Positions 17,463 through 25,255 are shown, numbered from the stretch's first letter. The stretch: DNA of 64,000 bases from Saccharopolyspora_D taberi (GCF_039534165.1 NZ_BAAAUX010000005.1:248001-312000); one strand, 5' to 3'. A program made the numbers and translations. The notes: a model not told the origin generated them from the sequence alone.

Positions 17463-18182
17463 ATGTCGCGACTGGTCGCCGTGCTGGCGATGGCGTTGCT
17501 CGTGCTCACCGGGGTTTCCAGCGTCACCGCGCCCGAGGCCGCGGCCTACGAGTGGAGCCGCGAGCTGCGGGAAGGGGACAGCGGCGCTGACGTGCGGGAG
17601 CTCCAGATCCGGGTCGCGGGCTGGGCCGCCGACAGCGCCGAGAAGACCCACGTCGCCGTCGACGGGCAGTTCGGGCCCGGCACCAAGGCCGCCGTCATCC
17701 GCTTCCAGAACGCCTACGGCCTGACGGCCAGCGGCGTCGTGGACGGCCCGACGCAGGACGCGCTCAACGCGCTTGAGGACGCTGACGGCTCCACCGCGCA
17801 CTTCGACTTCGCCGAGTTCCAGTCCAAGGACGGCGCCGGGTTCTCCGGTGGCAACGTCGACCAGGCCGCGGTCAAGGAGAACGTGCGGCGGCTGATGTAC
17901 AAGCTGGAGGCGGTCCGCAGGAAGGCCGGAGACTCGGCGATCACCGTCAACTCCGGCTTCCGCAGCAAGGCGCACAACGAGAGCGTGGGCGGCGCTCCCA
18001 ACAGCCAGCACACCTACGGCATCGCCGCCGACATCGTGATCAGCGGCAGGAGCGTCAGCCAGACCATCGGCTACGCCCAGACCTCGGGCTTTTCCGGGAT
18101 CATCCGCTACGACTCGTTCACCCACGTCGACAGCCGCGTCGAGTACGACTACGGCGCAAACACCTGGTACTGGCAGGTCTGA
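17463..18182 (+). CDS. Secreted zinc D-Ala-D-Ala carboxypeptidase (peptidase M15) with peptidoglycan-binding domain
   Basis: A 239-residue exported protein. ATG 17463 has GAAAGG 7 bp upstream; an in-frame ATG lies at 17457. The signal peptide LVAVLAMALLVLTGVSSVTAPEA ends about residue 28-30 at AAA/YEW. A PG_binding_1 domain follows (GDSGADVRELQIRVAGWA...VDGQFGPGTKAAVIRFQNAYGL), then the M15A catalytic domain with GFRSKAHNESVGG, SQHTYGIAADIVI (the S-x-H-x6-D zinc motif) and FTHVDSR giving the third ligand. The order matches the Streptomyces albus G carboxypeptidase. It trims pentapeptide stems in the wall. Transcribed alone. Confidence 0.92.
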   Translation: MSRLVAVLAMALLVLTGVSSVTAPEAAAYEWSRELREGDSGADVRELQIRVAGWAADSAEKTHVAVDGQFGPGTKAAVIRFQNAYGLTASGVVDGPTQDALNALEDADGSTAHFDFAEFQSKDGAGFSGGNVDQAAVKENVRRLMYKLEAVRRKAGDSAITVNSGFRSKAHNESVGGAPNSQHTYGIAADIVISGRSVSQTIGYAQTSGFSGIIRYDSFTHVDSRVEYDYGANTWYWQV

Positions 18183-18185
18183 GAT

Positions 18186-18215
18186 TTGTCTGACGACTGA
18201 CGTCTGACCTAGGGT
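18186..18215 (+). promoter_or_regulatory. Promoter with embedded TGAC repeats for the FadR-type regulator
   Basis: TTGTCT (-35, 18186-18191) and TAGGGT (-10, 18210-18215) are 18 bp apart, and the ATG is only 6 bp beyond the -10, so the message is likely leaderless. The spacer holds TGAC three times at 7-bp intervals (18191, 18198, 18205) and the dyad GACG-5-CGTC (18192-18204), a plausible autoregulatory operator. Confidence 0.5.
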
Positions 18216-18221
18216 GCGGCC

Positions 18222-18905
18222 ATGCGCGCTGTCGGACGTCGGTCGTCGGTCGAGGAAGTGATCGAGCAGCTCAACGAGCAGCTGGTCAGCGGTGCCTGGG
18301 AACCGGGCGCGCGGATACCGACCGAGCAGGAGCTCAGCGCCCAGCTGGAGGTCAGCCGCGCCGTGGTCCGCGAAGCGGTCCGGGCGCTGGCCCACCTCGG
18401 CGTGCTGGAGAGCAGGCAGGGCGCGGGCACGTTCGTCGTCAGCGCCGCCGACCCGACGCCGATGCTGCGCGAGCTGCGCCTGGCCGAGGTGCACGACGTC
18501 TTCGAGGTCCAGCTCGCCTACGACGTGCAGGCCGCGCGGCTGGCTGCCGTCCGCCGCGACGAGGACGACCTCCGCGGCCTGCGCGACCTGCTCCGCCGCC
18601 GCGACGAAGCCGTGGCACCCGAGGACTTCGCCACCGCCGACGCCGACTTCCACCTCGCCGTCGTCCGCGCGGCCCGCAACCCTCTGCTGCTGGAGAGCTA
18701 CCGCTACTTCGTCGGCAAGCTCCGCGAAGGGCTGCGCGCCCTGCGAGCGCATGACGACCTCGTCGACTCCGGCCCGCAACCGCACCACGACCTGCTCGCG
18801 GCCATCGAGGCCCGTGACCCGGCCGCCGCGGCCGAGGCCGCGCACGCCGTGATCGAACCCGGACTGACCGCCCTCGGCGGCATCCTCGGAAAGGACGGCC
18901 AGTGA
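18222..18905 (+). CDS. FadR-subfamily GntR transcriptional regulator
   Basis: A 227-residue regulator starting at ATG 18222. The N-terminal winged helix shows SVEEVIEQLNEQLVSGAWEPGARIPTE, then ELSAQLEVSRAVVREAVRAL and LGVLESRQGAGTFV, the classical GntR DNA-binding unit. The C-terminal all-helical FCD domain has DADFHLAVVRAARNPLLL, which provides the metal/ligand-binding Asp and His residues, and a late HHDLLAAIEARD. It shares a GTGA overlap with the MFS gene that follows, so it probably controls that transporter and itself. The ligand is unknown; carboxylic acids are usual for the subfamily. Confidence 0.88.
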   Translation: MRAVGRRSSVEEVIEQLNEQLVSGAWEPGARIPTEQELSAQLEVSRAVVREAVRALAHLGVLESRQGAGTFVVSAADPTPMLRELRLAEVHDVFEVQLAYDVQAARLAAVRRDEDDLRGLRDLLRRRDEAVAPEDFATADADFHLAVVRAARNPLLLESYRYFVGKLREGLRALRAHDDLVDSGPQPHHDLLAAIEARDPAAAAEAAHAVIEPGLTALGGILGKDGQ

Positions 18906-20107
18906 CCGACCGCAAGACGACCGCCGCGGTCGCGACCCTCGTGCTCGTGGTGCTGGTGGCGCTGGCGTTGCGACCGCCCTTCACGGCCATCGCCCCGCTG
19001 TTGGACCGGATCCAGCAGGACCTCGGCCTGTCGACGACCTTCGGCGGGATGCTCACCACGCTCCCGGTGGTGTGCCTCGGGGTTTTCGCGTTCCTCGCGC
19101 CGAAGCTGCGGCAGCGGGTCGGTGACGAGAAGGTCGTCGTCGGATGCCTGATCGTCCTCCTGACCGGCAACCTGCTCCGCGCGGCAGGTCCCGTCTGGGC
19201 GCTGGTCGGCGGCACGGTCGTGGTCGGCGCCGGCATCGCGGTGGCCAACGTCGCCCTGCCCGGGCTGATCAAGCGCGACTTCCCGAGCCAGGTGCCGATG
19301 ATCACCGCCATCTACACGGTGTGCCTGACGCTCGGCGGCGCCGTGGCGGCCAGCGTCGTCGTCCCGCTCGGCCAGGCGCTGGGCTCGGCGTGGCAGCTGC
19401 CCCTCGGCGCGCTGGCGTTACCGGTCCTGGTGGCCCTGCTGATCAGCGCCTTCGCCCTCCGGCACGCTTCCGCCGCGCGCCCCGAGCCGATCAGCCCCGG
19501 CGGTCTGTGGCGCGCTCCGCTGGCCTGGCAGGTCACCGTGTTCATGGGGCTGCAGTCGATGCTGGCCTACGTCGTCTTCGGCTGGCTGCCGACCATCGCG
19601 CAGAGCCGCGGCATGAGCCCGGGCCTCGCCGGTCTGCTGCTGGGGATCCAGGCCGCCATCCAGGCCGCCGGGTCGATGACCGTGCCGGTGCTCTGCCGCA
19701 GGCTGCGCGACCAGCGGCTGATCGCCTGCGGGCTGGCGGTCCTGATCGCGACCGGGTTCGTGGTCATCGTGCTGGGCCCCGCGCCCGCCGGGATCTGGAT
19801 CGGCACCGTGGTGCTCGGCCTGGCCCAGGGCGCGGCGTTCGGGCTCGCGCTCACGCTGATCGGGCTGCGCTCGCCGGACAGCGACACCACCGCCGCGCTG
19901 TCCGGGATGGCCCAGGGCACCGGCTACCTCATCGCGGGCACCGGCCCGCTGGCGGTCGGGTTGCTGCACGACCTGGCGGGCAACTGGCTGGCCCCGCTCG
20001 GGCTGGTGCTCGTGGTGTGCGCGGTGCTGTTCTGCATGGGGTTGCTGGCGGGGCGGCGGCTCCAGGTGGAGTCGGTGGTCCGCGCGGAGCTCACAACAGT
20101 TCCGTAA
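18902..20107 (+). CDS. MFS transporter, CynX/NimT family
   Basis: A 401-residue 12-helix transporter whose GTG start overlaps the regulator's TGA by 4 bp. It begins TLVLVVLVALALRPPFTAIAPLL and has QQDLGLSTTFGGMLTTLPVVCLG, the signature of the cyanate/nitroimidazole (CynX/NimT) branch of the major facilitator superfamily. GLQSMLAYVVFGWLPTIAQ and the repeated half with GLRSPDSDTTAALSGMAQG complete the fold. Members import cyanate or small organic acids, or export 2-nitroimidazole. The substrate here is unknown. Paired with the FadR-type regulator, so likely induced by its own substrate. Confidence 0.85.
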   Translation: MTDRKTTAAVATLVLVVLVALALRPPFTAIAPLLDRIQQDLGLSTTFGGMLTTLPVVCLGVFAFLAPKLRQRVGDEKVVVGCLIVLLTGNLLRAAGPVWALVGGTVVVGAGIAVANVALPGLIKRDFPSQVPMITAIYTVCLTLGGAVAASVVVPLGQALGSAWQLPLGALALPVLVALLISAFALRHASAARPEPISPGGLWRAPLAWQVTVFMGLQSMLAYVVFGWLPTIAQSRGMSPGLAGLLLGIQAAIQAAGSMTVPVLCRRLRDQRLIACGLAVLIATGFVVIVLGPAPAGIWIGTVVLGLAQGAAFGLALTLIGLRSPDSDTTAALSGMAQGTGYLIAGTGPLAVGLLHDLAGNWLAPLGLVLVVCAVLFCMGLLAGRRLQVESVVRAELTTVP

Positions 20108-20124
20108 CCGGCTGTGCGGAGGAT

Positions 20125-20162
20125 TTCACGAGCCCGAAACAACGCGCCCGTGTCCCTGAAAC
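20125..20162 (+). promoter_or_regulatory. Candidate GlnR box upstream of amtB
   Basis: TTCAC (20125-20129), six bases, GAAAC (20136-20140), then a second GAAAC at 20158-20162, exactly 22 bp after the first. This is the spacing of the actinobacterial GlnR consensus GTnAC-n6-GAAAC repeated twice. The GTnAC of the second half is not recognisable. Location about 50 bp upstream of an ammonium transporter is where GlnR normally acts. Confidence 0.5.
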
Positions 20163-20210
20163 ACGCATTTCCCATTATTCCGGCCAACTCGGACCGCACG
20201 GGGAGGCATT

Positions 20211-21548
20211 GTGAATTCAGGCGACACCGCATGGGTGCTCGTGAGCGCGGCCCTGGTCCTGCTCATGACCCCTGGACTGGCTTTCTTCTACGGGGGCATG
20301 GTGCGTTCGCGCGGCGTGCTCAACATGCTCATGATGAGCCTCGGCAGCATCGGTGTCGTGGGTGTGCTGTGGGTGCTGTTCGGCTACTCCGCGGCTTTCG
20401 GCACCGACGTCGGGGGAGCGGGGTTGCTGGGCAACCCGGTCGAGTTCTTCGGCCTCTCGCAGCTGCTCGGTGAGGACAAGATCTCCGGCACCATCCCGAC
20501 GCTGGCGTTCGTCGGGTTCCAGGCGATGTTCGCGATCCTGACCGTGGCCCTGATCTCCGGCGCGATCGCCGACCGCGCCCGCTTCGGCCCCTGGCTGCTG
20601 TTCGCCGGGCTGTGGGCGACGCTGGTCTACTTCCCGGTCGCGCACTGGGTCTTCGCCTTCGACACCAAGGACGACGCGGGCAACGTGACCGCGCTCGGCG
20701 GCTGGATCGCCAACCGCCTGGCCGCCATCGACTTCGCAGGCGGCACCGCGGTGCACATCAACGCAGGTGCGGCGGCGCTGGCGCTGGTGCTCGTGCTGGG
20801 CAAGCGCAAGGGCTGGCCGAAGGAGGCGGGCAAGCCGCACAACCTGCCCTTCGTGGTGCTCGGTGCCGGTCTGCTGTGGTTCGGCTGGTTCGGCTTCAAC
20901 TCCGGTTCGGCGCTGGCGGCCAACGGCACCGCCGCGGTCGTGCTGGTCAACACCCTGGTCGCCACCAGCGCCGCGATGCTGGGCTGGCTGCTGGTCGAGC
21001 GCATCCGCGACGGCCACGCGACCACCCTGGGCGCGGCCTCCGGCATCGTCGCCGGTCTGGTGGCGATCACCCCGGCGTGCTCGTCGGTGACCCCGGTGGG
21101 CGCCATCGCGATCGGCGCGATCACCGGCGGCATCTGCGCGCTGGCGGTCAGCCTCAAGTACCGCTTCGGCTACGACGACTCGCTCGACGTCGTCGGCGTG
21201 CACCTGGTCGGCGGCCTGCTGGGCACCCTGCTGGTCGGCGTGTTCGCCTCCGAGGCGGCCCCGGCCGGCGTGTCCGGGCTGCTCTACGGCGGCGGCTTCG
21301 ACCAGCTGTGGCGGCAGGCCGTCGGCGCGGTCGCGGTGCTGGGATACTCGTTCGTGCTCAGCCTGGTCATCGCGCTGCTGGTCAAGGTGACCGTCGGGTT
21401 CCGGCTGAGCGAGCAGGACGAGGTCGAGGGGATCGACGAGACCGAGCACGCCGAGACCGCCTACCACTTCGACGGCGGCCGTCCGGTCTACCGTTCCCCT
21501 GTCCGCGCCGACGAGGTGGAACGCAAGCTGGAGGGCAGCAACGCATGA
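20211..21548 (+). CDS. amtB: Ammonium transporter AmtB
   Basis: A 445-residue protein with 11 predicted helices, start GTG 20211 after GGGGAGG. Seen: TAWVLVSAALVLLMTPGLAFFYGGMVR at the N terminus, the twin-histidine pore residues in GGTAVHINAGAAALALVL and DVVGVHLVGGLLGTLLVG, and WFGWFGFNSGSALAANG. It conducts ammonium across the membrane as a trimer and is gated by the P-II protein encoded next, with which it shares an ATGA overlap. A GlnR-like box upstream suggests nitrogen-starvation control. The C-terminal tail carries an acidic stretch, EQDEVEGIDETEHAE. Confidence 0.95.
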   Translation: MNSGDTAWVLVSAALVLLMTPGLAFFYGGMVRSRGVLNMLMMSLGSIGVVGVLWVLFGYSAAFGTDVGGAGLLGNPVEFFGLSQLLGEDKISGTIPTLAFVGFQAMFAILTVALISGAIADRARFGPWLLFAGLWATLVYFPVAHWVFAFDTKDDAGNVTALGGWIANRLAAIDFAGGTAVHINAGAAALALVLVLGKRKGWPKEAGKPHNLPFVVLGAGLLWFGWFGFNSGSALAANGTAAVVLVNTLVATSAAMLGWLLVERIRDGHATTLGAASGIVAGLVAITPACSSVTPVGAIAIGAITGGICALAVSLKYRFGYDDSLDVVGVHLVGGLLGTLLVGVFASEAAPAGVSGLLYGGGFDQLWRQAVGAVAVLGYSFVLSLVIALLVKVTVGFRLSEQDEVEGIDETEHAETAYHFDGGRPVYRSPVRADEVERKLEGSNA

Positions 21549-21883
21549 AGCTGGTGACCGCGATCGTGCAACCGTCCAAGTTGGACGATCTGAAGGAGGC
21601 GCTCGGCCGGCTCGGCGTGCTGGGCATGACCGTCAGCCAGGCCCAGGGCTACGGCAGGCAGAAGGGCCACAAGGAGGTCTACCGGGGCGCCGAGTACGCG
21701 GTGGACTTCATCGAGAAGCTGCGGGTCGAGGTCCTCGTCGACGACGCCACCGCGGACAAGGTGGTCGACGGGATCGTGACCGCCACCCGCACCGGGAGCG
21801 TCGGTGACGGCAAGGTCTGGGTGACGCCGGTGGAGTCCGTGGTGCGGGTGCGCACCGGGGAAACGGGCGTCGAAGCGATCTGA
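21545..21883 (+). CDS. glnK: Nitrogen regulatory protein P-II
   Basis: A 112-residue trimeric signalling protein overlapping amtB by 4 bp (ATGA). It contains the P-II signature KEVYRGAEYAVDF, with the T-loop Tyr51 that is adenylylated or uridylylated, plus VTAIVQPSKLDDLKEAL and the C-terminal TGSVGDGKVWVTPVESVVRVRTGE. It binds ATP/ADP and 2-oxoglutarate and plugs AmtB when nitrogen is plentiful. In most actinomycetes the modifying enzyme gene glnD follows directly. Here a strong terminator ends the operon instead, so GlnD must be encoded elsewhere or be absent. Confidence 0.96.
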   Translation: MKLVTAIVQPSKLDDLKEALGRLGVLGMTVSQAQGYGRQKGHKEVYRGAEYAVDFIEKLRVEVLVDDATADKVVDGIVTATRTGSVGDGKVWVTPVESVVRVRTGETGVEAI

Positions 21884-21888
21884 GACCG

Positions 21889-21928
21889 GAAAAAGGTGGG
21901 TGCGGAGCGGTCCGCACCCACCTTTTTT
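21889..21928 (+). terminator. Intrinsic terminator after glnK
   Basis: AAAAAGGTGGGTGCGGA (21890-21906), loop GCGG, and the fully complementary TCCGCACCCACCTTTTTT (to 21928). This is a perfect GC stem flanked by an A-run and a T-run, which makes it bidirectional in form. Confidence 0.95.
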
Positions 21929-21975
21929 GGCTCCTGGGTGCGGCTTCTCCGGTGGTGCGGGGAAATCCGGTCGAG

Positions 21976-22276
21976 ATGACCGACGGTTTTTACACCGACC
22001 CCGACTCCAACCCCGCGGTGTGGGTCCGCGAGAACCCGGACCACGCCGACGCGCGGGCGATCAGGACCGAGATCGCCGAGAAGCCCGGTGCCCGCTGGTT
22101 CGGCGACTGGAACACCGACCGAGGAATCGATGGCCAAGGGCAACGCGATCAAGCAAGCCCTCGGCGGCGGGAGCGAATTCCTCGTCGACACCAGCCGCAA
22201 CGGCAACGGCGCGCCCGCCGACGACGCGGTGTGCAACCCGCCGGGCCGCAGGCTCGGCGTCCCCAGCCAGGTCGGT
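21976..22276 (+). pseudogene. Remnant of a GH6 cellulase (endoglucanase/cellobiohydrolase) with large internal deletion
   Basis: Two pieces of glycoside hydrolase family 6 remain. The first, from ATG 21976, reads FYTDPDSNPAVWVRENP, then ARAIRTEIAEKPGARWFGDWN, which is the family N terminus. About 22130, in another frame, comes GNAIKQALGGGSEFLVDTSRNGNG followed by VCNPPGRRLG, which belongs near the C-terminal end of the catalytic domain. The roughly 200-residue middle with the catalytic aspartates and the last 40 or so residues are missing, and the frame changes at the junction (about 22115-22135). It cannot encode an active enzyme. No secretion signal remains. It lies directly after the amtB-glnK terminator, where glnD is often found. 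Confidence 0.8.
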
Positions 22277-22616
22277 TCTGCTGCATCCGCCGCGCGCGGC
22301 GGAAGCCCGGTGCGGACAGTCCCTAAGGGAATCTGGGTAGCACTACGCAGGCGCACTCAGGGGGCTTCACGGTCCTCTCGGACCCGTGTGGACGGCAGAC
22401 TTCTGGCCAGACGCGATAAGGGATGTCCGGGAAGGGGGCCCCGCCCGTGCTGGGGGTCGGGCGGGGGGAGAACCGGACAGATCAGGGGGAATCGCGTCTA
22501 GGGGGAGGGGGCCGAGGTGGCTCGTCGAGGGGGCGGGCCACCTCCGGCATTTCCGGGGTGGCATCGCGCACTCGCCCGGTCTGCGAAGATCACCGAGCGC
22601 GTAGCCTGGTGGGCCT
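22277..22616. other. Intergenic region, no gene seen
   Basis: About 340 bp with runs of G (around 22432-22445 and 22499-22512) and no convincing reading frame. Near the end TAGCCT (22602-22607) is a possible -10 for the following GTG-start gene. A TTGTCCACA-type DnaA box (reverse, 22616-22624) overlaps that start codon. Confidence 0.6.
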
Positions 22617-23198
22617 GTGGACAATTCGGACCAGCACTCAGCCGCCGGGCCACCGCCGACCGTGCCAGTCGACCGCCGGTCGCTCGTGGTCCTCGCCGGG
22701 CTGCCCGGTGCGGGCAAGAGCACGCTGCTGACCCGGATCAGCACCGACGCCCCGATCACGGCACTGGACTCCGAGCAGGTCAGGGCGGTTCTCCGCGAGG
22801 TGCTGCCGGACCGCCTGCCGTACCGCTGGTACCGGGTGCTGGTCCACGTCGCGCACCGCAGCCGCATCGCGTGGAAGTGCCTGACGACCTCCGGTCCCGT
22901 GGTCGCGCACGAACCGTCCACCCGCAGCACCACCCGGGCGCTGCTGCTGCTCGTCGGACTGCTCACCGGACGCCGCCGGGTGCTGGTGTGGCTGCACGTG
23001 GACGCCGCCACCGCGCTGGCAGGTCAGCACGCCCGCGGCAGGCTGATCCGCGGCCGGTCGTTCCGCAGGCACGTCCGGCGGGCCGAGCGCTTCCACCGCG
23101 AGCTGCTGTCGGCGCGGCCCCCGCGCGGCTGGAACAGCATCCACGTCTTCTCCCGGGACGACCTGTCCCGCGGCCTCCGGCTGGAGATCGGCGGGTGA
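22617..23198 (+). CDS. Small P-loop kinase/ATPase (AAA_33/zeta-like)
   Basis: A 193-residue protein starting at GTG 22617. There is no clear ribosome site, but a -10-like TAGCCT lies 9 bp before the start, so translation may be leaderless. Walker A is VVLAGLPGAGKSTLLTRI at about residues 23-40. LDSEQVRAVLREVLPDRLPYRW follows, with the Asp at the position that contacts substrate in small-molecule kinases. VLVWLHVDAATALAGQHARGR is the Walker B/lid region, and the rest is strongly Arg-rich. It belongs to the AAA_33/zeta-toxin-like P-loop group. No antitoxin partner is adjacent, so a metabolic or tRNA/nucleotide kinase role is as likely as a toxin. Substrate unknown. Confidence 0.7.
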   Translation: MDNSDQHSAAGPPPTVPVDRRSLVVLAGLPGAGKSTLLTRISTDAPITALDSEQVRAVLREVLPDRLPYRWYRVLVHVAHRSRIAWKCLTTSGPVVAHEPSTRSTTRALLLLVGLLTGRRRVLVWLHVDAATALAGQHARGRLIRGRSFRRHVRRAERFHRELLSARPPRGWNSIHVFSRDDLSRGLRLEIGG

Positions 23199-23263
23199 CG
23201 GTCGTCTCGTTCCCCCCGGGTGGGGGCGGAAACGATCTCACCGGCCCGCTACTCTGGGCAGTC

Positions 23264-23388
23264 GGTGTGCGGGGAGAAGCCCCGGAACACCAGGCTGAGA
23301 TCATCGAGCTGCGAGTGACTGGCAACAGTGTGAGCGTTGTAGGTGTGCGCGGTTCGACATGCGCGAGCAGTGGTACCACCGCGCTGCT
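23264..23388 (+). promoter_or_regulatory. Structured 5' leader of the DEAD-box helicase, with a T-box-like element
   Basis: The 292-bp gap before deaD holds ordered structure. A hairpin lies at 23264-23291 (GGTGT/ACACC clamp around CGGGG/CCCCG), followed by ATCATC at 23300-23305. At 23366-23388, AGCAG...CTGCT arms enclose TGGTACCACCGCG, which resembles the T-box bulge sequence (UGGNACC...GCG). A CTCAC-GAC-GTGAG hairpin follows near 23407. In a real T-box the ATC would be an isoleucine specifier, but the downstream gene is a helicase, not a synthetase. A cold-shock type leader is the simpler alternative. Confidence 0.35.
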
Positions 23389-23490
23389 GTAGGACCTGAC
23401 TGTTGCCTCACGACGTGAGTGGGCGTTCGAGCAGGGCCGTCATCGCATTGATCAGCCCCCTGTCGATCCCCGAGGAGACCTGCGCCCAGC

Positions 23491-25215
23491 ATGCCCACCT
23501 TCGACGAACTCGACCTCGACCCGCGCGTCCTGAAGGTCCTGGCCGAAATCGGTTACGAGTCGCCGTCCCCCATCCAGGCCCAGACGATCCCGCCCCTGCT
23601 CGAAGGCCACGACGTCATGGGCCTCGCGCAGACCGGCACCGGTAAGACCGCCGCCTTCGCGCTGCCCATCCTGACCCGGCTCGACCTCGACGCCAAGACG
23701 CCGCAGGCGCTGGTGCTCGCCCCCACGCGCGAGCTCGCCATCCAGGTCTCGGAGGCGTTCCAGCGCTACGCCGCGCACCTGCCCGGCTTCCACGTCCTGC
23801 CGATCTACGGCGGCCAGAGCTACGGTCCGCAGCTGGCCGGGCTCAAGCGCGGCGCGCACGTCGTCGTCGGCACCCCCGGCCGCATCATCGACCACCTCAA
23901 CAAGGGTTCGCTGGACCTGACCGGGCTGAAGAACCTGGTGCTCGACGAGGCCGACGAGATGCTGCGGATGGGCTTCATCGAGGACGTCGAGACCATCCTG
24001 CAGTCGGTGCCCGAGCAGCGGCAGGTCGCGCTGTTCTCGGCCACCATGCCGCCGGCGATCCGCAAGATCAGCCAGTCCTACCTCAACGAGCCGGTGGAGA
24101 TCTCGGTCAAGACCAGGACCACCACCGCCACCAACATCAACCAGCGCTACATCCCGGTCCGCGGCCCGGCCAAGCTGGACGCGCTCACCAGGATCCTCGA
24201 GGTCGAGACCTTCGACGCGATGATCGTGTTCGTGCGCACCAAGCAGCTCACCGAGGAGCTGGCCGAGAAGCTCCAGGCCCGCGGCTTCAGCGCGGCGGCG
24301 ATCAACGGCGACATCCCGCAGGCCGCGCGCGAGCGCACCATCGGCCACCTGCGGGAGGGCCGGATCGACATCCTCGTCGCCACCGACGTCGCGGCCCGCG
24401 GTCTCGACGTCGAGCGCATCTCGCACGTGCTCAACTACGACATCCCGCACGACAGCGAGTCGTACGTGCACCGCATCGGCCGCACCGGCCGCGCGGGCCG
24501 CAGCGGCGAGGCGATCCTGTTCGTCTCCCCGCGCGAGCGGCACATGCTGCGCTCGATCGAGAAGGCCACCCGCCAGTCGATCGGCCAGATGGATCTGCCC
24601 AGCATCGACGCGGTCAACGACCAGCGGCTGGCCAAGTTCGCCCAGAGCATCACCGACACCCTCGCCAAGGGCGGGCTGGAGCTGTTCCAGAACCTGGTCC
24701 AGGAGTACGAGCGCACCCACGACGTGCCCGCGGCCGAGATCGCCGCCGCGCTGGCCAGCATGGTGCAGGGCGAGACCCCGCTGCTGCTGGAGCCCGAGCC
24801 GGAGCCGAAGCGCGGCCGCGACACCGGCGCGGCGAAGTTCGAGCCCGAGACCTCGGACACCGAGACCTACCGGGTCGAGGTCGGCCGCCGCAACCGGGTC
24901 ACCCCGAGCGCGCTGGTCGGGGCGCTGGCCAACGAGGGCGGGCTGCACAGCAAGCACATCGGCCACATCGACATCCGCGACGGGCACACCCTGATCGAGC
25001 TGCCCGCGGACCTGCCCGACGACGTGCTGCGCAGGCTGCGCAAGACCCAGGTCGCCGGTCGCGGCCTGCGGATCAGCCTCGCCGACGGCGAGTTCGTCAG
25101 CAGGCGCCCGCACCGGCCCGGCCGGGACAAGCCGCGCCCGCACCGCAAGGGCCAGCGCTCGCCGGGCTCGGCCCGCACGGTCGCGGGCAAGCGCGCGGTC
25201 CGCGACCACGCCTGA
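23491..25215 (+). CDS. deaD: DEAD-box ATP-dependent RNA helicase (DeaD/CsdA type)
   Basis: A 574-residue helicase, ATG 23491. Seen in order: Q motif region PSPIQAQTIPPLLEG, motif I AQTGTGKTAAF (about residue 47), PTRELAIQVSEAF, VGTPGRIIDHL, motif II LDEADEMLRMGF (about 150), SATMPP, then RecA2 motifs IVFVRTKQLTEEL, VATDVAARGLDVERI and HRIGRTGRAGRSG (about 327). A DbpA-type RNA-binding domain occupies about 455-535, and the protein ends in a Lys/Arg/His-rich tail. CsdA/DeaD proteins unwind rRNA during ribosome assembly and rescue translation in the cold. The long structured leader is consistent with post-transcriptional control. Confidence 0.95.
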   Translation: MPTFDELDLDPRVLKVLAEIGYESPSPIQAQTIPPLLEGHDVMGLAQTGTGKTAAFALPILTRLDLDAKTPQALVLAPTRELAIQVSEAFQRYAAHLPGFHVLPIYGGQSYGPQLAGLKRGAHVVVGTPGRIIDHLNKGSLDLTGLKNLVLDEADEMLRMGFIEDVETILQSVPEQRQVALFSATMPPAIRKISQSYLNEPVEISVKTRTTTATNINQRYIPVRGPAKLDALTRILEVETFDAMIVFVRTKQLTEELAEKLQARGFSAAAINGDIPQAARERTIGHLREGRIDILVATDVAARGLDVERISHVLNYDIPHDSESYVHRIGRTGRAGRSGEAILFVSPRERHMLRSIEKATRQSIGQMDLPSIDAVNDQRLAKFAQSITDTLAKGGLELFQNLVQEYERTHDVPAAEIAAALASMVQGETPLLLEPEPEPKRGRDTGAAKFEPETSDTETYRVEVGRRNRVTPSALVGALANEGGLHSKHIGHIDIRDGHTLIELPADLPDDVLRRLRKTQVAGRGLRISLADGEFVSRRPHRPGRDKPRPHRKGQRSPGSARTVAGKRAVRDHA

Positions 25216-25226
25216 TCGTTCCCGCA

Positions 25227-25255
25227 GGTGGGGGCACCGGACCGGTGTCCCCGCC
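25227..25255 (+). terminator. GC hairpin after deaD
   Basis: GGTGGGGGCACC (25227-25238), loop GGACC, GGTGTCCCCGCC (25244-25255) form a 12-bp stem that includes two G:U pairs, 11 bp after the deaD stop. There is no U-tract, so it may be a weak or RNA-stabilising structure. Confidence 0.5.

Noticed and set aside
23366..23388. Firm T-box riboswitch annotation
   Set aside because: GTGGTACCAC is itself a simple palindrome, the downstream gene is not a synthetase, and no terminator or SD-sequestering alternative is evident by eye. Kept only as a low-confidence leader and a finding.
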